Assembly: GCF_026248825.1 (NCBI RefSeq)
Contig: NZ_CP110973.1
Coordinates: 6,500,944 to 6,564,943 of the forward strand
Direction: 5' to 3'
Origin: Larkinella insperata
Lineage (GTDB): Bacteria > Bacteroidota > Bacteroidia > Cytophagales > Spirosomataceae
DNA length: 64,000 nt
Part shown: piece by piece, positions 25,239 through 37,200 of the stretch
Layout of the letters: every line of letters starts with the position of its first letter
How positions within the stretch are numbered: position 1 is the stretch's first letter
Notes under the pieces: model-generated
Seen by the model: only the letters and a program-made list of their open reading frames with translations
The model's database searches: none
Told to the model about the DNA's origin: nothing
Made by a program: the position numbers and the translations under genes

Positions 25239-28200
25239 TTAGTGAGTTTTGATCACCTTCAGGGTTCGGCTTTGTTCCGGAGTACTGACTCGAAGAATCA
25301 AAATACCCGCAGCCTGCCCTTTAACTGACAACCGTTGCTGTTCCAACGAAGTCGCTTCCTGAAGTTGAAGCTCAGCTACCGTTTGTCCTTTTGCATCCAG
25401 TAGTTGCGTTCGCAACGGACGACCGCTGGCTCCCTTCACTTCTACTACTACCTCATCATTGGTAATCGGGTTACCTAACAACACCACCTGCAGACCACCA
25501 TCCTCTTCCGCCGAGACACGTGCTCCGGATGCCTGATCGATGACCGTGAAGCTGATCGTCAGCGGAGTACCCGCCGTGCCCCCGGCGGCTGTGGCCGTGT
25601 ATGGCGTGGCCGTCAGCGTGTAACTGCCCACCGCTGGTGTCCAGTTGTTGAAGTTGCCGTTGCTGTCGCCAAACAGGGCATAGGGTACCCCGTTGTCAAC
25701 CTGGTTACGGCTTTGCTTGCCACTCAACACCATCCGCACCGAGCCCACTGTACCGGGGTTGGTATTAACCCGGATGTTGATGCTGCGCGAAGCCAGCGTG
25801 GCCAGGTTGACCGTCTCCCCATCACTCATCACCTTGATCTCCTGATCACTGGTGGCGTTCATCAAGCTGAAGCTAACCACACTTTGCGGAACTGCTGGGT
25901 CCGGATTAACCGTCACACTAATGACTTCCTGCGCAGACAGAACCGGGCTACCATTGTCGGTTACCTTCACTGTCAGGCTAAAGGTGCCGGTGGTCGTCGG
26001 CGTCCAGCTGAAGGCCCCCGTGCTGGCGTTGATGCTGGCACCCGATGGACCCGACACACTGTAGGTCAGCGTTTGAGCCGGCACATCACTATCCGTCGCT
26101 TGAGCTGTGAAACTTAGCGTTTGACCCAGCGTGACAGTTTTGTTGCCGATGGCGGTTAGCACCGGGGCAAAGTTGGTGACAGGGGCCTGGTCGATGACCG
26201 TGAAGCTGATCGTCAGCGGAGTACCCGCCGTGCCCCCGGCTGCTGTGGCCGTGTATGGCGTGGCCGTCAGCGTGTAACTGCCCACCGCTGGTGTCCAGTT
26301 GTTGAAGTTGCCGTTGCTGTCGCCAAACAGGGCATAGGGTACCCCGTTGTCAACCTGGTTACGGCTTTGCTTGCCACTCAACACCATCCGCACCGAGCCC
26401 ACTGTACCGGGGTTGGTATTAACCCGGATGTTGATGCTGCGCGAAGCCAGCGTGGCCAGGTTGACCGTCTCCCCATCACTCATCACCTTGATCTCCTGAT
26501 CACTGGTGGCGTTCATCAAGCTGAAGCTAACCACCGCCTGCGACTGCTGCGGGGCAGCACTGACCGTCACCGTAATCACTTCCTGGGCTGACATGGAGGG
26601 GCTGCCATTGTCGGTCACCGTTACGGTCAGATTCACCGTACCCGTCGTGGTGGGTGTCCAGCTGAAGGCCCCCGTGCTGGCGTTGATGCTGGCCGATGCC
26701 GGGCCCGTCAGGCTGTAGGTCAGCGTCTGAGCCGGCACGTCACTATCGGTCGCCTGAGCCGTGAAGCTTAACGTTTGACCGACCGTAGCGGTCTTGCTGC
26801 CAATGCTGGCCAGCACCGGGGCCGTGTTGGCCGGGCTGATGCTGATCACAAAACTGCCGCTGACACTGCCACCTTTACCATCATTGGCCGTCACTTTCAC
26901 ACTCAGACTGGCCGGTGTACTGCTGGTGGGTGTACCGCTGAAGGTGCGACTGCTGGCGTTGAAGCTCAGCCAGGCCGGCAGGGCCGCATTGTTCTCCAGG
27001 CTGGCCGTGTAGGTCAGAGCATCCCCATCGGCATCCGTGAAGCTGCCCGCGCTGAACTGGTAGCTGAAGGCCGTGCCCACTTTGGCGCTTTGATTCACCA
27101 ACGCCGTGGCTACCACCGGGGGCTGGTTGGTGGGGGCGGCCGTGTTGACTGTCACCGTGATGACTTCCTGCGCCGACAGAGCGGGCGAACCGCTGTCGGT
27201 CACCTTGATGGTCAGACTCACCGTACCCGTCGTGGTGGGCGTCCAGTTGAAGGCTCCCGTGCTGGCGTTGATGCTGGCCGATGCCGGGCCCGTCAGGCTG
27301 TAGGTCAACGTTTGAGTCGGCACGTCGCTGTCGGTGGCCTGAGCTGTGAAGCTCAGCGGCTGACCCAGCGTAACGATCTTATTACCAATCGCAGCCAAGA
27401 CTGGAGCGGTATTAGATGGGCTGATGCTGATCACAAAACTGCCGCTGACACTGCCACCTTTACCATCATTGGCCGTCACTTTCACACTCAGACTGGCCGG
27501 TGTACTGCTGGTGGGTGTACCGCTGAAGGTGCGACTGCTGGCGTTGAAGCTCAGCCAGGCCGGCAGGGCCGCATTGTTCTCCAGGCTGGCCGTGTAGGTC
27601 AGAGCATCCCCATCGGCATCCGTGAAGCTGCCCGCGCTGAACTGGTAGCTGAAGGCCGTGCCCACTTTGGCGCTTTGATTCACCAACGCCGTGGCTACCA
27701 CCGGGGGCTGGTTGGTGGGGGCGGCCGTGTTGACTGTCACCGTGATGACTTCCTGCGCCGACAGAGCGGGCGAACCGCTGTCGGTCACCTTGATGGTCAG
27801 ACTCACCGTACCCGTTGTGGTGGGCGTCCAGTTGAAGGCTCCCGTGCTGGCGTTGATGCTGGCCGATGCCGGGCCCGTCAGGCTGTAGGTCAACGTTTGA
27901 GTCGGCACGTCGCTGTCGGTGGCCTGAGCTGTGAAGCTCAGCGGCTGACCCAGCGTAACGGTTTTGTTGCCGATGGATGCTAGTACCGGCGCGGTATTTG
28001 CCGCCTGAGCTGCTCCAATTATGATCACAAAACTGTCGCTTACATTACCTCCTCGTCCATCGTTCGCCGTCACCTTTACAGTGATACTGGCGGGGTTTGC
28101 ACTGGTCGGTGTACCGCTGAAGGTGCGACTGCTGGCGTTGAAGCTCAGCCAGGCCGGCAGAGCTGCATTGTTCTCCAGGCTGGCCGTGTAGGTCAGAGCA

Positions 28201-31200
28201 TCCCCATCGGCATCCGTGAAGCTGCCCGCACTGAACTGGTAGCTGAAGGCTGTGCCGACAGTAGCGTTTTGATCCGGCAAGGCAATGGCCAGAATCGGTT
28301 GCTGATTCGCTGGTGAGCTTGCTGCAATAATTTCAATGGCATTAACCTTGGCGCTCTGGGAGCTGCCCTGACTGAAGGACAAATTCAGCGTGCCATCGGT
28401 CACATTGACACCAATAGTCTCCTGGACGGCCTTGAGCGTACCACCGGCTTTCTGAGCGATGTCATACTCGGTCAACCGGCGCACACCTTCGGCATCCACG
28501 TTGAACTTGCGGGTGGTCGTACCATTGATAACCCCCGAGAAGGTCTCGGCAAAGTGCAGCACCACATTGTAGTACCCATTGGTCACCGGCACATCATAGT
28601 TGAAGTTCCCGTAGCGTTCCGTTTGATACAAAGCATCATCTTCAGTCGCATCAATGGGCACGTTGCCAGCATTGGCGGTGCTGCCCCCGGTAAAGTAGGT
28701 ATCAGCCACAAAAGGTCGACCATTGACGGCGGTGTAAGCTACCCCACCCGCGTTGATCCGCGTGCCAGCCTGGTAAGGTAGCGGATTAACCGTCACACTG
28801 ATGACCTCCTGAGCCGATTGAGCCGGGCTGCCGTTGTCAGTTACTTTAACCGTGAAGCTAGACGTACCCGTTGTGGTCGGTGTCCAGCTGAAAGCTCCCG
28901 TGCTGGCATTGATGCTGGCTGATGCCGGGCCGCTCAGACTATAAGTAAGTGTTTGCGCCGGTACATCGCTATCGGTCGCCTGGGCAGTAAACGTCAGAGT
29001 CTGACCTACGGTAACGGTTTTGCTACCGATTGCTGTCAATACTGGAGCTGTGTTAGCAGGTGTCGTGATCGTAATCACGAAACTGTCGCTGACCGTTGCT
29101 CCTTTGCCATCGTTCGCGGTTACTTTCACGGTGATGCTGGCTGGTGTACCACTGGTCGGTGTACCGCTGAACGTCCGCGTACTGGCATCAAAGCTTAACC
29201 AGGCGGGCAGAGCTGCATTGTTCTCCAGACTAGCGGTGTACGTCAGGGCATCCCCATCGGCATCCGTGAAGCTGCCTACACCAAACTGGTAGTTAAATGC
29301 GAGGCCCACCGTGGCGTTTTGATCTGGTAAGGGAGCTGCAACGACCGGTCCTCGATTAGCCGGTGCCGTACCCGCTACCACTTCAATGGCATTGACCTTG
29401 GCGCTCTGGGAGCTACCCTGACTGAAGGACAGGTTCAGGGTGCCATCGGTCACATAAACACCAATCGTTTCCTGGACGGCTTTGAGTGTCCCACCGGCTT
29501 TCTGAGCGATGTCATACTCGGTCAACCGGCGCACACCTTCGGCATCCACGTTGAACTTACGGGTGGTCGTACCGTTGATAACGCCCGAGAAAGTCTCGGC
29601 AAAATGCAGCGTAACGTTGTAGTAGCCGTTGGTTACGGGTACATTGTAGCTGAAGTTGCCGTAGCGTTCGGTCTGATAGAGAGCATCATCGTCGGTGGCA
29701 TCGATGGGCACATTGCCCGCACTGGCGGTGCTACCCCCGGTGAAGTAGGTATCAGCCACAAAGGGTCGGCCATCCACAGCCGTGTAAGCCACTCCTCCCG
29801 CGTTGATGCGCGTGCCAGCCGCAAACGGAGGCTGCACCACCGTCACACTGATGACCTCCTGCGCCGACAAGGCCGGACTGCCACTGTCGGTTACCTTCAC
29901 TGTAAAACTAAACGTACCCGTGGTGGTAGGCTTCCAGCTGAAAGCCCCCGTGCTGGCGTTGATGCTGGCCGATGAAGGACCCGATACGCTGTAAGTCAGC
30001 GTCTGAGCCGGTACGTCCGCATCGCTGGCCTGAGCCGTAAAGGTCAGACTCTGACCCAGGCTCACCGTCTGGCTACCGATCGACGACAGCACCGGCGCCA
30101 GGTTGGGTGGCGGTGTGCCGGCCACCACTTCAATGGCATTGACCTTGGCGCTCTGGGAGCTACCCTGACTGAAGGACAGGTTCAGGGTGCCATCGGTCAC
30201 ATAAACACCAATCGTTTCCTGGACGGCTTTGAGTGTCCCACCGGCTTTCTGAGCGATGTCATACTCGGTCAACCGGCGCACACCTTCGGCATCCACGTTG
30301 AACTTACGGGTGGTCGTACCGTTGATAACGCCCGAGAAAGTCTCGGCAAAGTGCAGCGTAACGTTGTAGTAGCCGTTGGTTACGGGTACATTGTAGCTGA
30401 AGTTGCCGTAGCGTTCGGTTTGATAGAGAGCATCATCGTCGGTGGCATCGATGGGCACATTGCCCGCACTGGCGGTGCTACCCCCGGTGAAGTAGGTATC
30501 AGCCACAAAGGGTCGGCCATCCACAGCCGTGTAAGCCACTCCTCCCGCGTTGATGCGCGTACCAGCCAAGAAGGGAGCCGGTTTAACCGTTACCGTAACG
30601 ACTTCTTCCGCTGATAAAACAGGAACCCCATTGTCAGTGACCTTAACGGTTAGACTAACCGTACCCGTAGCGGTGGGCGTCCAAGTGAAGGCCCCCGTGC
30701 TGGCGTTGATGCTGGCCGATGCCGGGCCTGACACGCTGTAAGTCAACGTTTGAGCCGGTGTGTTCGCATCCGTAGCCTGGGCCGTAAAGGTCAGTGCCTG
30801 ACCAACCGTGGCGGTTTTGCTGCCAATCGCCGTTAGCACCGGAGCCGTATTGATGGTATTCACACCCGTTCCATTAAGCTGAATTGTAGTGCTCTCGCCA
30901 GAACCCGGATGCGTGATGGTTAACGTAGCCGTTTTACTACCAACCGACACGGGTTTAAACTTCACGTTGATCGCAATGCTTTTTCCAACTGGCAGAACAA
31001 ATGGTAAGGTATACGGCGTCTGAACCGTAAACTCACTGCTTCCGCTGATAGAAAGTGCTGAAATGACGATAGCCTGATTACCCGTGTTGTTCGTTACCGT
31101 AATCGTGGTATCCTTGGTTGAATTAGGCACGGCATATCCCACCGTTACATTCAAAGGTGCCGTCAATGTACTTTGCGCTAACGGCGTGCCCGATGGCGTG

Positions 31201-34200
31201 GTAGGTCCTGATTTGTAGAACACCTCCTGGGAAGACAGTAAGGGTGAACCGCCCTGCGACGCTGAACCCGCCACCGTGTAGATGGACCCGTTGTTAACAA
31301 TGGCCTGGGTGGCGTGCCGTCCCTGCTGGAGGTTGGCAAATCTCCGCCAGGTACCAGTAGTGACGTTCAACGCTTCGGTTTCGTTATGGGCCGCAGGCTG
31401 GCTGCTTTCCCCCCCAATGACCACCAATTCTCCGTCCAGGGCCACAACCGAGACACCGGCCCGCGGAGTCGGAATCGGGTTGGGCAACGTAGACCATTGG
31501 CCCGTGGTGAAATCATACACATCCACCTCCGGTACGGTTAGCGTAAAGGTCTCATTGGTGTTGTAGGAAGTACGGCGACCGCCCGCTGCATACAGTTTAT
31601 CACCAATAATGGCCGCATGGAAGTGATCACGACTGCGGGGTGCGTCGGGCAGCGTTTTCCAGGTATTGGTAGCCGGATCAAACTCGTCAAACCAATTCAC
31701 GTAACCTCCGCTGTGACCGTTTGTAATACCGCCCGCTATGTAAATTTTATTGTTATAAATGGCAATCCCGGCGGCTCCCCGGCGTCTGTTTGCCGGAATT
31801 TCGGGACCCTGAATCCACTGATCCGTTTTGGGGTTGTAAATGTAAACATTCGGGACGGGTGGTTCGGCCGGATAGTTATCGGTCAGAACTCCTACCGCAT
31901 AAATAAGCCCATCCATGGTAACGGCCTGGAAGTGGTGCATGTTCAGCGGTGTTGCGGAAGCATTTACCCAAGTGCGAGCCACCGGATCGTAAACCTGCAC
32001 GGGTTTAATACCCCGGCCACCCATTAAATAGAACTTGTCACCCGCCTGTACGTAAGCTCCTTCCTGACGAGCCGTTGGTGCTCCGGAAGTTGGAACGATG
32101 GTTTCCCAGGTTCCGACGAATACCGGCGTCGTGATGGTAATCACAAAGCTGTCGCTGACCGTACCTCCCCGATCGTCATCCGCCGTCACTTTCACGGTGA
32201 TGCTGGCCGGACTTCCTACCGGCGGTACCCCACTGAAGGTGCGCGTGGTGGCGTCAAAGCTTAACCAGGCGGGCAAGGGTGAGTTATTGCTCTGGATCGC
32301 CGTGTATATCAAGACATCATTGTCGGGATCCGTAAAGCTGTTTTCACCAAATTGATAATTGAAGGTACTTCCAACTGCCGCATTTTGGTCCGGTAACGCG
32401 CTGGCTAATACCGGTGTCTGGTTGGGTGGCGGAGTAGCCGCGATGATCTCAATGGCATTGACTTTCGGATTCTGAGACGTTCCCTGGCTAAAGGAAATGT
32501 TCAAGGTGCCATCGGTAACGAAAACGCCCACTGTTTCCTGAACGGCCTTGAGCGTACCACCGGCTTTTAGAGCGATGTTATACTCAGTCAGTCTCCGGCG
32601 GCCTTCCAGATCGACGTTGAACTTACGGGTGGTGGTGCCGTTGATAACCCCCGAGAAGGTCTCAGCAAAATGCAGCACCACATTATAGTAGCCGTTAGTC
32701 ACCGGTACATCATAGCTAAAGTTACCATAACGCTCGGTCTGGTAGAGAGCATCATCTTCGGTGGCATCGATGGGCACCGCACCCGCGTTACTCGTTCCTC
32801 CTCCGGTGAAGTAGGTATCAGCCACAAAGGGACGGCCATCCACAGCCGTGTAGGCCACTCCACCCGCATTGATGCGCGTGCCAGCCGCAAACGGGGGCTG
32901 CACCACCGTCACACTGATGACCTCCTGCGCCGACAAGGCCGGACTGCCACTATCGGTTACCTTCACTGTAAAACTAAACGTACCCGTGGCGGTAGGCTTC
33001 CAGCTGAAAGCCCCCGTGCTGGCGTTGATGCTGGCCGATGCCGGACCCGACACGCTGTAAGTCAGCGTCTGAGCCGGTACATCTGCATCGCTGGCCTGAG
33101 CCGTAAAGGTCAAACTCTGACCCAGGCTCACCGTCTGGCTACCGATCGACGACAGCACCGGCGCCAGGTTGGGTGGCGGTGTGCCGGCCACCACTTCAAT
33201 GGCATTGACCTTGGCGCTCTGGGAGCTACCCTGACTGAAGGACAGGTTCAGGGTGCCATCGGTCACATAAACACCAATCGTTTCCTGGACGGCTTTGAGT
33301 GTCCCACCCGCTTTCTGAGCGATGTCATACTCGGTCAACCGGCGTACCCCTTCAGCATCCACGTTGAACTTGCGGGTGGTCGTACCGTTGATGACCCCTG
33401 AGAAAGTCTCGGCAAAATGCAGAACCACATTGTAATAACCGTTGCTCACCGGTACATCATAACTGAAGTTGCCGTAGCGTTCGGTTTGATAGAGAGGATC
33501 ATCTTCGGTGGCATCGATGGGCACATTGCCCGCACTGGCGGTGCTACCCCCGGTGAAGTAGGTATCAGCCACAAAGGGACGGCCATCCACAGCTGTGTAG
33601 GCCACTCCTCCCGCACTAATCCGTGTGCCGGCTGGGAATGGGGCCTGAATTACGGTAACTGTAAAGACTTTCTGATCCGACAGGACCGGTGTTCCGTTAT
33701 CGGTTACTTTGACCGTGAAACTAGACGTACCCGTGGTGGTAGGCTTCCAGGTGAAGGCCCCCGTGCTGGCGTTGATGCTGGCCGATGCCGGGCCTGACAC
33801 GCTGTAAGTCAGCGTCTGAGCCGGTACATCCGCATCACTGCCCTGGGCCGTAAACGTCAGGCTTTGACCTAAGGTGATTGTCTGGCTGCTAATCGAAGCC
33901 AGTACCGGAGCCAGGTTGGGTGGTGGCGTGCCGGCTACGATCTCAATGGCATTGACCTTGGGATTCTGGGAACTGCCCTGCGTAAAGGACAGGTTCAAAG
34001 TACCGTCGGTCACATTGACACCAATGGTCTTGCGGACGGCTTTCATCGTCCCCCCCGCTTCCTGAGCAATGTTGTATTCGGTCAACCGGCGCACGCCCTC
34101 GGCATCCACGTTGAACTTACGGGTGGTCGTACCGTTGATAACGCCCGAGAAGGTCTCGGCAAAATGCAGCGTGACGTTGTAGTAGCCGTTATTCACCGGC

Positions 34201-37200
34201 ACATTGTAACTGAAGTTGCCGTAGCGCTCGGTCTGATAGAGAGGATCATCGTCCGTGGCATCGATGGGTACTGCACCGGCGTTACTCGTTCCTCCCCCAG
34301 TGAAGTAAGTGTCAGCTACAAATTGGTTGCCGTCCAAGGTGGTGTAGATGGGTCCACCCGCATTGACCCGGATGCCCGGAACGTCCGGATTAACCGTAAT
34401 GGAGATGGTCTCCTGAGCCGACAGTACGGGCGTTCCGTTGTCCGTGACTTTGACGGTCAAATTAAAGATACCCGTAGTCGACGGCGTCCAGCTGAAGGCA
34501 CCGGTGTTGGGGTTAATGGTTACCCCCGCCGGTCCTGAGACGCTGTAGGTCAGCGCCTGAGCGGGAACATCCGGGTCCGTCGCCTGGGCCGTAAACGTCA
34601 GCGGCTTACCCACCGTAGCGTTTTTAGAGCCGATGGACGCCAGTACCGGCGCCAGATTGGATGGCGGAGCCTGGTCTATTACTGTAAAGCTGACGGTCAG
34701 GGGCGTACCGGCCGTTCCGCTGGCTCCTGCACCGGTGTAAGGCGTGGTCGTCAGGTTGTAGCTGCCCACCGCGGGGGTCCAGGCGTTGTAGTTGCCGTTG
34801 CTATCCCCAAACAACGAATACGGGAATCCGGTCTCGGTCTGGGTTCTGGCCTGCTTACCACTCAGCACCATCCGAACGGACCCCACGGTATTAGGATTCG
34901 TATTGGCCCGAATGTTCAGATTACGGGTAGGAAGCGTCGCCAGGTTTAACTGCTCACCATTGGTTATTACCTTGATTTCCTGCTCGGTATCGGCATTCAT
35001 CAGGCTGTAGCTTACCATCTGCTGACCGTTACCCGCCGGACTGTTGACGATAACCGTCACTACTTTCTGATCGGAAAGCGCCGGCGAACCGTTGTCGGTT
35101 ACTTTTACCGTCAGGCTGAAGGTTCCCGTCGAAGTCGGCGTCCAGCTCAGAGCGCCCGTCGTGGGGTTGATGGTGGCCGACGATTGTCCCGACACACTGT
35201 AGGTTAGTGTTTGCGCGGGCGAATCGCCATCCGTCGCCTGAGCCGTCAGGTTCACGGTCTGGCCCAGCGTCACGGTCTGGCTGCTGATGGAAGCCAGCAC
35301 CGGGGCCTGATTGGGGGGCGGGGTGCCGGCCACAATCTCAATGGCGTTGACCTTCGGATTTTGGGAAGATCCCTGACTGAACGCCAGGTTCAGGATACCG
35401 TCGGTTACACTGACACCGATGGTTTTCTGCACGGCTTTCAAGGTGCCGCCCGCTTCCTGGGCAATGTCATATTCGGTCAGTCGGCGTACGCCCTCAGCAT
35501 CGACGTTGAACTTGCGGGTGGTCGTGCCGTCAATCACTTTGGAGTAGGTTTCGGCAAAGTGCAGCGTGACGTTATAATAGCCGTTGCTTACCGGCACGTC
35601 ATAACTAAAATTACCGTACCGTTCGGTTTGATAAAGAGCATCATCGACAGTATTGTCAATTGGTACGGCCCCCGCGTTCGTGGTGCCACCCCCGCTGAAA
35701 TACGTATCAGTCGTAAACTGGCGACCGTCCGTCATGGTAAACGCCGGTCCGCCCGCGTTTACCCGGATACCCGGCGCGGGATTAACCGTTACGGTAACTA
35801 CTTCCTGGGCCGACAGGGCGGGTGAGCCACTGTCGGTTACTTTGACCGTCAGGCTGTAGGTGCCGGTGGTCGTCGGGGTCCAGGTAAAGGCGCCGGTGCT
35901 GGCGTTGATGGTAGCCCCCGTCGGCCCGGTGACACTATAGGTCAGTACCTGGCCGGGCACATCGTTGTCGGTGGCCTGAGCCGTAAAGGTCAGCGTTTGA
36001 CCAACACTAACATTTTTGTTCCCGATTACCGTCAGCACGGGAGCGGTATTGGTCGGCACATCTTGCGTAACGCGGATAAAATCCCAGGCCGCCGTGAAGG
36101 GCGTTGACCCCACCGAGGTTGAAAGAATACCGATTGCCAGAGCCGGTGGTCCCTGAATGGCTTCCAGTAACGAACCGCTCACCTGAATGGCCGGACCGAG
36201 GTTCGTTACCGGACCATTGTCCTTGGAGTACTTGGGCTGCACCATGCCCGTCACCGGATTGACCGCCAGATACAGGTCCATCGTGGTAGACGGTTTTCCG
36301 CCCGGCAGCGAATACGTATGGTTTGAAACGACGACACCGTTGTTCTCATAAACAATGTCAACGCCACCCGCGCCACCGTCGGCACCCAGCGTCATTTTCA
36401 GGTAGTTATCCTGATCACCGGTACCGATGAACGTCCCCAGCGCCTGCCAATACTGCGGAGTCTGATCGTTGAAGTAAGGTCCCAGCAACCGGGTTTGTAA
36501 CGTAAACGGTCCCGTGCTGGTGGTCGTGTTGACACCGAACATGAAGCCGTTTTCCTGGTTGTTCTGCGTACCGTGGGCATCGCCGGGCGTCGTGTTGTTA
36601 ACCGAAAAAGCGCCAACGGCACCACCGGCTACCAGATTTTGCTCATCAAACAGATCCCGATACGTAATACCGGGTTGTTTCGGCAGCATCAAGCCCGTGA
36701 AGCCCAGACCAAACAAGCCCGTTCCCGGATCACCGTTGAAGAGTTCGTACCGAATGGGCAGGTTGGTGGTGGTTCCGTTGCTGGCATCCAGCGCAAAATA
36801 ATCGACGTCATCGTTTATTCCGTCGTTGTCATCATCGGGGTCGTTCAAATCCGAGAGCAAATCCCCGTCGGCATCACTGGGCCGGCTGGCCGATGAGCAG
36901 GGGTTGCTGCCGTTGTCAATTTCGTCGGCGTTGCTGTAGCCGTCGCCGTCATCATCGTACGTTGTGCTATAAGCGGCCACGCACTCGCCCGAAGTGTTTT
37001 CCGGTTCAAACACGTAGATGTTGCTTTGCAGGTAGCACACCACCCAGACCGTCCCCGGAAAAATGTCGTTGTCGCCCTGGGCGGTAATGTCCAGCGGCTG
37101 CGAACCAAAGTTCGAAGCAAACGGCATATCCAAGTTGCTTCTTTTGGCCCCGCGTGAGTTGAGAACTCCTGTACCGTCGGCCGTTAGCGTTACGTTCTGA

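Noticed and set aside
26775..27983. Long plus-strand open frame (402 aa) opposite the giant gene
   Set aside because: It is the antisense shadow of the near-identical repeats; its product repeats in step with them and has low-complexity Arg/Gly/Gln-rich character.
25535..35780. CRISPR-like or satellite array suspected from repeats
   Set aside because: The repeats are long, in frame, and encode malectin, Ig and SLMNA protein domains; no short direct repeats with unique spacers.
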